From positions 124,001 through 188,000 of the forward strand of contig JAUYOG010000019.1 in NCBI GenBank assembly GCA_030695945.1: a stretch of DNA of 64,000 bases, written 5' to 3'. This DNA is from Ramlibacter sp. GTDB taxonomy: Bacteria; Pseudomonadota; Gammaproteobacteria; Burkholderiales; Burkholderiaceae_C. The notes under the pieces are model-generated. The model made no database searches. It worked only from the letters and a program-made list of their open reading frames with translations, and was not told where the DNA came from. This document shows, piece after piece, positions 1 to 9,275 of this stretch (the stretch's first letter is position 1; each line of letters opens with the position of its first letter). Both the position numbers and the translations under genes were made by a program.

Positions 1-870
1 CTGGCCATCCGCTTCCAGGAGGATGCGGGCCTGGACATCGTGAGCGACGGCGAAATCCGCCGCGAGAGCTACTCGAACCGCTTCGCTACCGCGCTCGAAG
101 GCGTGGACCTGGACAACCCGGGCTCGGCGCTCGACCGCTCGGGCCATCCCAACCCCGTGCCCCGCATCGTCGGCAGGATCCGGCGCAGGCACGCCGTGGA
201 GGTGGAGGACCTGAAGTTCCTCAAGCGCCACACCAAGCGGATGACGAAGATCACCGTTCCGGGGCCGTTCACGATGCTGCAGCAGGCGCAGAATGACCAC
301 TACCGGAGCGAGGAAGATGCGGCGATGGACTATGCGGCCGCGGTGAACGAGGAGATCAAGGACCTGTTCGCGGCCGGCGCGGACGTGGTCCAGATCGACG
401 AGCCCTACATGCAGGCGCGGCCCGAGAAGGCAAGGCAGTACGGGCTGGCCGCGCTCAACCGGGCGCTCGACGGCGTGCAGGGCACGACCTGCGTGCACAT
501 CTGCTTCGGCTATGCGGCCATCATCCATACGCGGCCGAGCGGCTACTCGTTCCTGCCGGAGCTTGCGGGTTGCCGCTGCAGGCAGGTCTCCATCGAGACG
601 GCGCAGTCGCATCTGGACACCAGCGTGCTCACGCAGCTGGAAGGCAAGCAGATCCTCGTCGGCTGCATCGACTTGTCGGACATGAACGTGGAAACGCCGG
701 AGGACATCGCCGATCGCGTGCGGCGCGCCCTGAAGCATGTGAAGCCCGAGCAGGTCGTGCTGGCCCCGGACTGCGGCATGAAGTACCTGCCGCGAGAGGT
801 GGCGCAGGGCAAGCTCGAGAGCATGGTGGAGGCGGCGCGGATGCTGCGGCGCGAGCACGGCGCGCAGTAA
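1..870 (+). CDS. Cobalamin-independent methionine synthase (MetE C-terminal domain) family protein, 5' truncated by window edge
   Basis: The reading frame is open from base 1, so the start codon lies before the window. The zinc and homocysteine site of the MetE catalytic barrel is present: HxC (His codon at 496, Cys at 502), a Glu at 595 and a Cys in the DCGMKYL motif at 772. QIDEP and an early SDGE motif also match the family. The remaining chain of about 290 residues fits the short, single-domain MetE-like proteins rather than the 750-residue enzyme. Family members transfer a methyl group to homocysteine or a related thiol. The methyl donor cannot be read from the sequence. Confidence 0.85.
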   Translation: MAIRFQEDAGLDIVSDGEIRRESYSNRFATALEGVDLDNPGSALDRSGHPNPVPRIVGRIRRRHAVEVEDLKFLKRHTKRMTKITVPGPFTMLQQAQNDHYRSEEDAAMDYAAAVNEEIKDLFAAGADVVQIDEPYMQARPEKARQYGLAALNRALDGVQGTTCVHICFGYAAIIHTRPSGYSFLPELAGCRCRQVSIETAQSHLDTSVLTQLEGKQILVGCIDLSDMNVETPEDIADRVRRALKHVKPEQVVLAPDCGMKYLPREVAQGKLESMVEAARMLRREHGAQ

Positions 871-1012
871 GCCGCGACCCGCCGCCGGGGATGCTGCGGG
901 CGGCGCTTGTCACTTCGGCTTTTCCTGAGATACATGAAGGGATACTCTGCTTTTTTCTTCGGTCTGCCGCGGTTACCCTCGCTACCTTGAACAGTCCTAA
1001 CCAGGAGACCCC

Positions 1013-1987
1013 ATGAGAAAAGCACTCGCCCTTTTTGCCGTTGCGCTCGCGCTCGGCATATCCACGGTGGCAGTCGACGCGCAGGCCAAGCGGCTGGGCG
1101 GCGGCAAGTCGGGCGGCATGCAGCGCCAAGCCACCACGGCGCCCGCGAACCCTCCAGCCGGTACTGGCAATGCGCAAGGTGCACCGGGACAGGCTGCACC
1201 CGTCGCGGGTTCCACCGCCGCCGGGGCCGCTGGGGCGGCAGCCGCAGCGCCCAAGCGCAGCTGGATGGGTCCCATCGCCGGCCTGGCTGCGGGGCTCGGC
1301 CTCGCCGCCCTGGCCTCGCACTTCGGATTTGGCGAAGCCCTCGCCAACATGATGATGATCGGCCTGCTCGTGATGGGCGTGCTGCTGGTCGTCGGCATGG
1401 TGATGCGCAAGCGCGCTGCCAGCCAGGGAGGAACCCTTGCTGGTGCAGGTGGAGCTCCGGCCCAGCCGTTCCAACGTGCACCGGTGCAGGATGTCTATCG
1501 CAGCGCTGCAAATGCGCCGCAAGGCGGCTCGCTGATCGGATCGCGTATCGGCGGCGGCATCGGCGGCCTGGCCGCGGCCACGCAGTCCGGCGCGATCCCG
1601 TCCGACTTCGACGCGGTGGCCTTCGCGGGCAACGCCAAGACCCAGTTTCTCGCCCTGCAAGCCGCCAACGATGCGCGTGACCTCGGCCGCCTTCGGGACT
1701 TCCTCACGCCCGAGATGTTCGACATCGTGCGCGCCGAAATTGCCGAGCGTGGCGACGCGCCGCAGCGCACCGAGGTGTTCGGCCTGGAAGCGCAGGTGCT
1801 GGCCGTGGCGGAGGAGGACAGCCGCTATGTGGCAAGCGTGCGCTTTACCGGCAGCGTGCGCGACCAGCATGGCGCGGTGCCGGAGGACCTCGACGAGATC
1901 TGGCACCTGACGAAGCCGCGCACCGGCCTGGGTGGCTGGGTGATCGCGGGCATCCAGCAGCGCGACGAGGGCCAACACCCGGTTTGA
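1013..1987 (+). CDS. Tim44-like domain membrane protein
   Basis: 324 residues. An N-terminal signal-like segment ends near AQA. An Ala/Gly/Pro-rich linker follows, then one or two membrane segments at about residues 84-132, and a C-terminal Tim44/TimA-type domain from about residue 195 (AFAGNAKTQFLALQAANDARDLGRL region). The start is supported by an AGGAG about 5 bases upstream. Bacterial Tim44-domain proteins are membrane-associated and poorly understood; a role in inner-membrane protein handling is known only by analogy to mitochondria. It stands alone between a MetE-like gene and an opposing gene. Confidence 0.8.
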   Translation: MRKALALFAVALALGISTVAVDAQAKRLGGGKSGGMQRQATTAPANPPAGTGNAQGAPGQAAPVAGSTAAGAAGAAAAAPKRSWMGPIAGLAAGLGLAALASHFGFGEALANMMMIGLLVMGVLLVVGMVMRKRAASQGGTLAGAGGAPAQPFQRAPVQDVYRSAANAPQGGSLIGSRIGGGIGGLAAATQSGAIPSDFDAVAFAGNAKTQFLALQAANDARDLGRLRDFLTPEMFDIVRAEIAERGDAPQRTEVFGLEAQVLAVAEEDSRYVASVRFTGSVRDQHGAVPEDLDEIWHLTKPRTGLGGWVIAGIQQRDEGQHPV

Positions 1988-2032
1988 TGATTCCTTGGGT
2001 CGGCTATCTTCTTGCCGCCGGCCCGAGTCTCC

Positions 2033-3274
2033 TCAGAGCCAGTAGGTGTAGTCGGCGGTGACACTCACCGCGACCAGCGACACGCCGTCCACGCCGTTGA
2101 CTCCTCCCGCCGTATTGGCGTCGAAAGTGACGCCCACCGTGGCGTCGGCCGACGCAAAGTTGGCGCTCGTCGACTGCGTGCTGTAGTTCGCACTGCCCTC
2201 CTGGTTCGGCGGGCTGTCCCACGCGCCGAGCGTGACGGTGCTGCCGCCCTCCACCGTAACGCCGATCACCTCGTCGTTGGCGTTGTCGGCGGCGTTGTTG
2301 TCGATGTCGCCCGTCACGGAGATGCCCGCCGTGCCGGCGAAGTCGAAAGCGCCGGCAGGAGCCGCCAGGGTGAAGCTGAACGAGCCGTCCCAGGTGCTGG
2401 TATCGAATGACGTCGCGGACCCGCCGGTATCGGCCGAGCCGGTGAACTGGTCGGCTGTCCCTGCGAGGGTCAGGTCGACGGTGTTGGTGATCGTATGGCC
2501 GTTGCCGTCGGTGATCTGGTACTCGATGGCGACACTCCAGCTCGCGCCCAGGTGGAGCGCATCCAGGCCCGCGTGGTTCCTGTCGATCGTGAGGACGCCG
2601 TCGGCGTAGCTGATCCAGGCGGGCAGCGCGCCTCCGCCGGCAAGCTGCAAGCTCGCGGCGACAACCGAAAGCCCGTCGCCATCCGGATCGTCGGCGTTCG
2701 CCGCGGCCAGCAGGTCGACCTGCTCGAGGACCGGATCGGCCAGGGCCTGGGCGTGCTCGTCGTATTCGGACAACTCCAGCACGATGGGATCGGCCGTCGG
2801 CGGCTGGTTCTCGCCCGCGCCGCTGGCCCAGTCATCCGCGTACCCGTCCGGTGTCTCGCTGCCGATGTAGAACTCGCGGGTGTGGAAGATGGTGCCGCCG
2901 GAGTTGGTCAAGGTCTGCCAGGTGGCCGTGTCCGTGCCTGCCAGCATGGCGGCCAGGTCGATCTCGATGCCGCCCACCGCGAGGACAGGTGCCGGGTCGG
3001 TGATGAGCGCCCCATCCACCTCACCCGTCTTGCTCTGCGCCGCGCCGAACAGCCCATAGAGCTGGAAGTCGCCGGCCAGCAGGGCGTCCTTGATGGCCTG
3101 CGCGTCCTGCGTCGACAGCCCGTTGACGTCATGCGCCAGGAAGGCCGCGAAGTCCGCGCCCTCCGCCGTCTGGAGGTACGCACCCAGAGCGGCGCTGTAG
3201 CTGGACGCGAGGTCACCCTGGTAGGAGCCGGGGCCGTCCAGCACGTCGGTCGAAACGTCGAAATCAAAGCTCAT
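2033..3274 (-). CDS. Large beta-rich secreted-type protein with a cadherin/VCBS-like domain; possible type I secretion substrate
   Basis: 413 residues from the ATG at 3274, chosen because AGGAG lies 6 bases upstream; in-frame starts up to 3301 lack this. The protein is acidic and rich in Gly, Ala, Asp and Thr, almost without Cys. It has no Sec signal peptide. Residues about 1-150 form one module (starting MSFDFDV). Residues about 160-265 look like a bacterial Ig/cadherin-like repeat (NQPPTADP linker, DDPDGDGL, ITDGNGH). The last ~150 residues are another beta-rich module ending in a hydrophobic C-terminus. Such features suit proteins exported by type I secretion. The N-terminal module faintly recalls the haemophore HasA, which is speculative. 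No T1SS genes are adjacent. Confidence 0.6.
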   Translation of the reverse strand: MSFDFDVSTDVLDGPGSYQGDLASSYSAALGAYLQTAEGADFAAFLAHDVNGLSTQDAQAIKDALLAGDFQLYGLFGAAQSKTGEVDGALITDPAPVLAVGGIEIDLAAMLAGTDTATWQTLTNSGGTIFHTREFYIGSETPDGYADDWASGAGENQPPTADPIVLELSEYDEHAQALADPVLEQVDLLAAANADDPDGDGLSVVAASLQLAGGGALPAWISYADGVLTIDRNHAGLDALHLGASWSVAIEYQITDGNGHTITNTVDLTLAGTADQFTGSADTGGSATSFDTSTWDGSFSFTLAAPAGAFDFAGTAGISVTGDIDNNAADNANDEVIGVTVEGGSTVTLGAWDSPPNQEGSANYSTQSTSANFASADATVGVTFDANTAGGVNGVDGVSLVAVSVTADYTYWL

Positions 3275-3518
3275 TGCCATCTCCTGATCAAGCACCGTCA
3301 ACGGTCAACTCCTCGCCGGCCCGAATTTTTCGGGCCCTGCTTGCACGCAGTCTGTCCGAGCCCGGCAGGCCTCGCGTGGGAGCTTTGTCCTGATTTCCCG
3401 TGAAAGTTGTCATGGGAGAAGCGTGAGGAGCGCTGATTGTCGACCGGGACCATCTCATCCAGACGCTCACGCACATCGATGGAGCCGCTGCGTGGTTGTG
3501 CTTGCCGGGCGAACGGCC

Positions 3519-4118
3519 ATGGCATCATCCTTCGACATGAAAGAACATCATCGCTGCGCCTGGGCGGGAGACGACCCTTTGATGCGCGCTTATCACGACG
3601 AAGAATGGGGCGTCCCCCAGCACGATTCCCGCATGCTGTGGGAGATGCTGATGCTGGAGGGATTCCAGGCCGGCCTGGCCTGGATCACCGTCCTGCGCAA
3701 ACGCCAGGCCTTCAGGCATGCCTTCGCAAAGTTCAACCCGAAAAAAGTGGCGCGATTCGGCGATGCCGACATCGAACGCCTGATGGCGGACAGCGGCATC
3801 ATCCGCGCCCGAGCCAAGATCGAAGCGACCATTCGAGGCGCCGGGATCTATTGTGAAATGGAAGCGCGCGGCGTGAGCTTCAACGACTTCTGCTGGTCAT
3901 TCACCAACGGCAAGGTACTGAAGGGCGACGGTCACAACCGGCTCGGAGCGTCGCCGCTGTCCGAGCGGATCTCCAAGGAAATGAAGCGGTGCGGTTTCAA
4001 GTTCGTCGGGCCGACCATTGTCTATGCGTGGATGCAGGCCGTCGGCATCGTCAACGATCATTCCGCGGACTGCTTCCGGCGAGCCCAGGTCGGCAAAGTC
4101 CAGGCTGCGCGAAAGTGA
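3519..4118 (+). CDS. tag: DNA-3-methyladenine glycosylase I
   Basis: About 199 residues from ATG 3519; ATG 3537 is an alternative, and neither has a clear ribosome site. The enzyme excises 3-methyladenine from alkylated DNA in base excision repair. All Tag signatures are visible: the N-terminal HRCAW and YHDEEWGVP, the EGFQAGLAW catalytic-Glu motif, and the C-terminal NDHSADC. The first Cys, the first His and the C-terminal His and Cys are the expected zinc-snap ligands. It borders the left end of the genomic island and appears intact. Confidence 0.95.
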   Translation: MASSFDMKEHHRCAWAGDDPLMRAYHDEEWGVPQHDSRMLWEMLMLEGFQAGLAWITVLRKRQAFRHAFAKFNPKKVARFGDADIERLMADSGIIRARAKIEATIRGAGIYCEMEARGVSFNDFCWSFTNGKVLKGDGHNRLGASPLSERISKEMKRCGFKFVGPTIVYAWMQAVGIVNDHSADCFRRAQVGKVQAARK

Positions 4119-4129
4119 GCACGAGGCCA

Positions 4130-4170
4130 AGAAAAAACGGCATCGAGCTCATGGCTTCGATGCCGTTGTG
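4130..4170 (-). terminator. Rho-independent terminator reading on the minus strand
   Basis: A perfect 11-bp stem, AACGGCATCGA/TCGATGCCGTT, with a 10-base loop is followed on the minus strand by six T residues (plus-strand A run at 4132-4137). It would stop transcription coming from the right: today the restriction-modification gene, and before island insertion possibly the tRNA operon. Confidence 0.8.
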
Positions 4171-4216
4171 AGTCACCGCGTTTGACGCTGGTAAGTCATT
4201 GACTCATAAGACCAAA

Positions 4217-4229
4217 TGGCGGGTGGACG
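4217..4229. other. Candidate left attachment-site remnant resembling the tRNA-Asp 3' end
   Basis: The sequence TGGCGG-GTGGACG matches the plus-strand copy of the tRNA-Asp 3' end at 12177-12190 (TGGCGGAGTGGACG) apart from one missing base. P4-type islands duplicate a tRNA 3' end on integration. The match is short and gapped, so it is only suggestive. Confidence 0.35.
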
Positions 4230-4432
4230 TCTCTCCCAAGATGCCCGCTAGGCCGCATGAACACTGGATTGTCGTCCCTATTTAACGACCCATACCCCCA
4301 AAAATACCCCCTTTAGAAAACCGGCGTCACCCCCCTCAGCTGCCCTGCCCGATTCCCACGCCGGTGCCGCTATTCACTTCGCAGAGGATGACGCTTTAAA
4401 CCAACACAGGGTGTCGTTCGCAGTCCTGCGTC

Positions 4433-7400
4433 TCACGCCAAGACTGGCGCCTTCGCACCTCGGCGCACCAGATGGAGCAGCAAGCTCAGCACGGCGTCCT
4501 GAACATCCTCGTCCGCAACGCGTTGCGCAACAGCCTCGCGCAGCTTGCTGTCCCTGTCAGCGATGAAGGCTTCATACCGATGGAGCAAGTCGACGCAAGC
4601 CCGTTCATCCTGGGGGACCTGAACGCTTTCACGCCGCATTTCGCGAATTGCGGCTGCCGCAAGGGTGGCGTGGGCTTCAGACGGCAGGCTTACGAACTGG
4701 ATCGCCTTGACTCCCCGCATGAAACGAACGCCCACATCATGCATGTCTACGTGGACTTGCGGGGTGCCATCCGATGGCACGTTTCGGGCAATCCAGTTGT
4801 CTCCAACAGCAGATTCTTTGAAGAAGTCCCTGTACGTTCTGAACAGAGAAGGCTGCTGTGTGTTGAGTTCCGCCGCAATCTGTGCCGCCAAGTCTTGCGG
4901 ACTCAAGGCGCCTCTTCTCTTAGTGACGTTCTTGTTAGCGATGGCCTGTTCTTCTTTATGACGGACTTCTTCGAAGAACTGCCGCAGATAGTCGTACAGT
5001 CCGTTGAGCCATTCGTCTCGCTCCTTCTTCGATTTCATGCCCAGCAGTTCAAGCACGACGTGGTCCAAAGCGCGACGATCGGACATGTCGAGTTCACTTT
5101 CAGTGGAAAGTGTCGCGAGTTCCAGCTTCTTGCCGACCTTTTCAAACGCCATTTGGCGGAGCCGACGCTCTGAAAGCAGTTGCAATGCGTCCCTCTTTGC
5201 CAGAGCAGCGAGCGATTTCTCTAACGTCTGGAGCATTTGCTTTGACGCCTGACGCAAGTCCGGGACAAGCATCATCGAAACATCAACAACCTCCGTCTTG
5301 AGGTTCCCCTCTACTCCAACGCTGCGTCCGAATTGATGCTTCGCCAGAATCACAATAGTGCTATTTAGAACTGCCGTAAGCGCCCCACCACTCACGCCCT
5401 CTATTGGGAAAAGGTCATAGAGATTGCAGTTGGCTTGAAGGTTCGCGCTGTTGAGCGGTATCGCGTGCTTGTATTGCTGCGCTTTGGGCCAGAAAGCAAT
5501 TCCACGACGATGTCCCGTCAGGTCATACCAATCCTTTTCTTTGGTCACTCTCTGCGCACAAGTTGACCCTTTGTCGACACCATGCTGTTCACCCCAAGTC
5601 ACGTAAGCCTTCGCGTAGCTCCCCAAAGACTTCTTGGGAGATGGAGCCAGAAAGATCAAACGCGAGCAGTCCTGCTCGCGTGCAACGAAGCCGTTGACTT
5701 CCATGAGGCTATGAACCTCAGGCTCAAGATAAGTTGATTCAATAGGATGTAGTTCGCCGCGTTTCTCACCAGCGAGAACCAGCTTGACGGCTCCATCAGA
5801 AACCGATGAACGCGGAACACCATACTGATGCTCGAACGCGACTGGATCGGAGAACTCCGCCAGACACTCACCAGAAATATCCTTTGGGTAGAAGAATTCG
5901 TCCTTGCCCGTCGTGATTCCTCGACGGATTTCCGCAATCTCGCCCAGCGGCGCGAAGTTGCTCTCGAAACGGTCGATGAGGTCAAACCAGAGGTCTGGCG
6001 CCCGAAGATAGACGCCCCATTTGCCGCCAAAATACTCCCCCACATCATCGGCGCCTACTTTTTTGGATGGGTCATTGGCTGTGTCGTCGTCGGAAGCTTC
6101 GACCTCACCTCGCATGACCCTGCCCAGTTCAACTCCGTTACGCCACAGTTCGCCTTGATTTATCAGACGCACGCGATAGCGGCCGTGACTGACAGGTTCA
6201 GATAGCGATAACAGTTCATCCCTGAGCGAGTCAGCCGCCAGCACTGAACCCAATGTTGTTCCATCCGATTCCAACAATTCGGCCAGAGGTTTTCTAAGCT
6301 GCACGAAGCGCACGATGTTGGCATTTCGCCTTTCGGGCTGATCGCAGCGGCGCGCAATAGTTACAGCAGTGGCAACGCGGGCTCCGACGAACCACGGCTC
6401 GACTGGACTTTCAAGAACGGCCAGGATTTCAAAGTTCGCCAATAGCCAGCGCTGCAAATGGAACCCGTACTCCACGTCCAGCCATTGGCTCGACGTAATG
6501 AAACCGAGCAGCCCCCCCTGTTTCAGAAAGGTGGCTGCGTGGGGCCAAAAATAGCAGTGCAAATCAGAGCGGCCGGAAAACTTGGCACCCGCCATCTGCT
6601 CGACCCGGCGGCTATAGAACTCCTTCGTTCCAGCTTCTGGGCCGCCGTCCTTTGGCTTCTTCTTAGCCTTCGGGATGTCTTCCTGCCTCACATATGGTGG
6701 ATTCGCGACGACCGCATCAAGAAGTGGAATCTTGACGGTGATGTAGCTCGTCCCCAGACCACCCGCTTTAAGCTTCTGCGGCAGTTTGACGAAAGGCGAG
6801 TCTGGCAAGACGTTGAAGAAGTCCGAACGGCCGACGCGAGGGTAATTTTCATCCTCCACCAAATCGCGGGTGGCTAGGTTCATGGTGGTGAGATGCGCAG
6901 CGAACTGAGAAATATCCAGTCCGTACAGGTCGGTCAACAGATCGCGGTGGTTGCGACTTTCAGCCTTAACTTTCTTTCGCGCATAAGCACGAACTAAGAA
7001 TGTCCCGCCGCCACAGGCGGGATCTAGAACTTTCGCATCTCCGGCCGTGATGCAGAAACTATTGATGAGGTCCACAACCTCGACCCGGGTATAGAACTGA
7101 CCAAACTTGTGGCGTTCTTCGGGGCCTATCAGGCGCTCAAAAATACTGCCTACTACTTCGTAGTCAAGCTTGGAAAAATCAAACTCGTGGATCTGGTCGA
7201 TTAGGCTGCGCCACCCTGGGACAGCTGCGTCAGAATAGAAAGGTATTCTGCGACCCATGTCCTTCGGATCATCCCCAAAGATGGTCTCGTAGTCTCCGGT
7301 GACTTCTTTGGCCTCGGAGAAAAAATGCTGCAGGCGCATCTGCAGTTCATCGGCTGATGTAATGTTGGGTGGCGCATTAAGGGGCGCGAGCGACTTGCCG

Positions 7401-8146
7401 TACTTCTTCAGCAACGCTTCGTGGAAAACCAGCTTGTTGACGAAAAGGTAGCAGCCGAACTTAGCGGCACGCTCAAGCAGTTCCTGAAGGCCCTCGGAGT
7501 CTGTGACGATCGTCCAGCCGAGTGACAACATCCACTGATCCAGATCGCGTTTAAGCGCTGGCTTTGTGACGTACAGCTTGGCAAGAGCCTCGTGGGTGTG
7601 GCGAATCGGCACTGTCAGCGCCGATTCAAGTGCCTCAACAAACTTTATGTCAGGGGTGCGGGCACCTCCGACCTTACCGGACTGCAGTATTCGCGCGGCA
7701 TCATGCAGGAACTTAACAAGCCATTCGTGAAGCAGTGCCTGCACGGGCGCAGCATCTAGCTGCGCGCGGTGCGTGAGCGCGGCAACCACCCACCGTTCAT
7801 ATGCGCGATCCTGCAGGCCAGCACCAGCGGTTGCGGTCTCCCACAACACGCATTCATTCACGTTCCACGTGAAGAAGAACTTGACGCCGGCGCGCAATGC
7901 CTTCCGTTGAGCATCCTTCACAACGTCAGCGCGATACGGGCTGCCGCCGTCAGCCGCGTCGGGCAGCTTAACCTCGCCAGTGAGAAGTGGATCCCCGTTT
8001 CGGTCGATGAGGGTCAGGTCGCGGCGCTTTTGCGAGCCCTTCCCCACATCCTCAACCCTGGCGCCCGCAAATGGTAGGTTGGTGTTGAGCTTGGCGATTT
8101 GGTCAATCCAGCTCTTTACCTCGCCTGTAAATCCCCATTCGTTCAT
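4433..8146 (-). CDS. Type IIG-like single-chain restriction-modification enzyme (nuclease plus N6-adenine methyltransferase)
   Basis: 1237 residues. The order of parts is clear. An N-terminal nuclease-like region has Asp43 and Glu58-Val-Lys60, the PD-(D/E)xK pattern. A helical linker follows, then a gamma-class N6-adenine methyltransferase with GQFYT at 349, the SAM-binding DPACGGGTFL at 375-384 and catalytic NPPY at 482-485. A TaqI/Eco57I-like target-recognition region of about 400 residues comes next, and then a C-terminal extension of unknown role. One polypeptide would therefore recognise, methylate and cut DNA, protecting the host against phage. No separate subunits lie nearby. Its G+C is lower than the host flanks, which fits horizontal transfer. 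The cutting activity is inferred; a methyltransferase-only role cannot be excluded. Confidence 0.85.
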   Translation of the reverse strand: MNEWGFTGEVKSWIDQIAKLNTNLPFAGARVEDVGKGSQKRRDLTLIDRNGDPLLTGEVKLPDAADGGSPYRADVVKDAQRKALRAGVKFFFTWNVNECVLWETATAGAGLQDRAYERWVVAALTHRAQLDAAPVQALLHEWLVKFLHDAARILQSGKVGGARTPDIKFVEALESALTVPIRHTHEALAKLYVTKPALKRDLDQWMLSLGWTIVTDSEGLQELLERAAKFGCYLFVNKLVFHEALLKKYGKSLAPLNAPPNITSADELQMRLQHFFSEAKEVTGDYETIFGDDPKDMGRRIPFYSDAAVPGWRSLIDQIHEFDFSKLDYEVVGSIFERLIGPEERHKFGQFYTRVEVVDLINSFCITAGDAKVLDPACGGGTFLVRAYARKKVKAESRNHRDLLTDLYGLDISQFAAHLTTMNLATRDLVEDENYPRVGRSDFFNVLPDSPFVKLPQKLKAGGLGTSYITVKIPLLDAVVANPPYVRQEDIPKAKKKPKDGGPEAGTKEFYSRRVEQMAGAKFSGRSDLHCYFWPHAATFLKQGGLLGFITSSQWLDVEYGFHLQRWLLANFEILAVLESPVEPWFVGARVATAVTIARRCDQPERRNANIVRFVQLRKPLAELLESDGTTLGSVLAADSLRDELLSLSEPVSHGRYRVRLINQGELWRNGVELGRVMRGEVEASDDDTANDPSKKVGADDVGEYFGGKWGVYLRAPDLWFDLIDRFESNFAPLGEIAEIRRGITTGKDEFFYPKDISGECLAEFSDPVAFEHQYGVPRSSVSDGAVKLVLAGEKRGELHPIESTYLEPEVHSLMEVNGFVAREQDCSRLIFLAPSPKKSLGSYAKAYVTWGEQHGVDKGSTCAQRVTKEKDWYDLTGHRRGIAFWPKAQQYKHAIPLNSANLQANCNLYDLFPIEGVSGGALTAVLNSTIVILAKHQFGRSVGVEGNLKTEVVDVSMMLVPDLRQASKQMLQTLEKSLAALAKRDALQLLSERRLRQMAFEKVGKKLELATLSTESELDMSDRRALDHVVLELLGMKSKKERDEWLNGLYDYLRQFFEEVRHKEEQAIANKNVTKRRGALSPQDLAAQIAAELNTQQPSLFRTYRDFFKESAVGDNWIARNVPSDGTPQVHVDMHDVGVRFMRGVKAIQFVSLPSEAHATLAAAAIREMRRESVQVPQDERACVDLLHRYEAFIADRDSKLREAVAQRVADEDVQDAVLSLLLHLVRRGAKAPVLA

Positions 8147-8540
8147 CCGTCGTGCCCACCGTTAGATTTAACCTGCTGGTGATGGTACAGGGTGATTGGA
8201 CCGCCAGGGATTTCGCTTACTGATCACCCGCCACGTTGGCACCATCCGGCGGGGGAGCGCTGTCGCATCAATGCACGCGCCACATATAAGGATTGGTCCA
8301 TTTCGCTTCCCAGAGGGTGACTGGTGCCCTTTCGGGCAATTCGCTTAATTTCTAGGGTATTGAGTTCTGACCGTCGGAGGGTGACCGCGCCTCAGGTTCA
8401 CCCCAGCGACCGACGCGCTTGACGCTGCCGATGGCGTGTCGGTGGCATCAAGAACGCGCCCGTGTAAGGTTTGAATAACAGCGCTATTTGGTCGGCTATA
8501 AAGGCGGTACAGGACCCTCGTCTCCCCCCCCCGGGGGTTG
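8147..8540. repeat. Non-coding stretch with diverged repeats upstream of the restriction-modification gene
   Basis: I find no gene here. A GGGTGA-containing motif recurs at 8190, 8315 and 8379. A second motif, GCATCAA then ACGCGCC then TAAGG, recurs at 8265-8296 and 8445-8473. The units are degenerate and about 180 bp apart. A run of nine C bases followed by GGGGG lies at about 8524-8537. The region must also hold the promoter of the downstream minus-strand gene. Confidence 0.5.
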
Positions 8541-9275
8541 TCATTGGGGAGATGGCGATCCCGGCGCTGCCATCCCAGAACCTTTCACATTGGTGCGGGA
8601 GGTAAAAGCGACCCCGTCGATGTCGCCAGCAGATGGCATGTCTAGATGGTGCCCGTGTGGCGGTGCAGGGACGTAGGCAAAGGGAGACCGTACTGCACCG
8701 TGGGACAGCGTAACGGGAGCCACCCCTGCACCGTGAGGCGGCGCAATCGGGACCGTCTCTACTCCTTCCACCGGTCTAAGGGCCGCGTTTTGGGTGGGCT
8801 TAGGAGTTCGCCAACGGTCGTACAGTTCTCCCCGCGTCGGCTTCCCCGCCTTGTGCAAGACGGCCGCGGTGAGGGCATAAGCCCCCCGCACGAAGCGGGC
8901 TTCAGCGCCAGCGTCATACCCCGGCAGCTTGTCCAATGCGCGCCATGTGACGGCGTACCAACTCGCCTTGTTTGGCCGACAGCCCATCACGGTCTCGTGG
9001 ACGAAGCCATCAGCAATTAATTCGCGCTTGGCTCGCGTGACAACGTCCGACGAATTCCAGCCGCGCGGCCGAAGGTAGTTCATCGAACATCGCAGCCGTC
9101 CGTTGTTGTCCCTGCCCACCTGGCGCGCGAACTCCCAGAGCAGCGACCGTCCAGGATGGCTCAGACGTGCATAGGCGGGGCAATCCAGCACCGACCAGGG
9201 CATGGCAACAAAGCCGCCGCCATCGCGGCTTAAATCCGTCATGCCGCGACCCCGAGAGTGGCGCCCATTGCTCAT
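8541..9275 (-). CDS. Island protein of unknown function, possible winged-helix/replication-type
   Basis: 244 residues. The ATG at 9275 overlaps the stop of the preceding gene as ATGA, which argues for translational coupling; an internal ATG at 9242 is an alternative. The N-terminal 100 residues (VAMPWSVLDCPAYARL, SLLWEFARQ, RGWNSSDVVTRAKREL) resemble helix-turn-helix or replication-type proteins often found on small islands. The C-terminal half is Pro/Gly/His-rich and probably disordered. I cannot name a family with confidence. It is the last gene of the coupled cluster. Confidence 0.55.
   Translation of the reverse strand: MSNGRHSRGRGMTDLSRDGGGFVAMPWSVLDCPAYARLSHPGRSLLWEFARQVGRDNNGRLRCSMNYLRPRGWNSSDVVTRAKRELIADGFVHETVMGCRPNKASWYAVTWRALDKLPGYDAGAEARFVRGAYALTAAVLHKAGKPTRGELYDRWRTPKPTQNAALRPVEGVETVPIAPPHGAGVAPVTLSHGAVRSPFAYVPAPPHGHHLDMPSAGDIDGVAFTSRTNVKGSGMAAPGSPSPQ

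Larger units (their letters stand above)
4119..4432. other. Non-coding left end of the island
   Basis: The stretch holds no convincing gene. It contains the minus-strand terminator at 4130-4170, the possible att remnant at 4217-4229, and a paired TACCCCC motif separated by AAAAA at about 4291-4312. Confidence 0.6.

Noticed and set aside
8521-8540. C9G5 run read as a terminator
   Set aside because: It lacks a proper stem and T run; it is a homopolymer tract near the end of the island gene.
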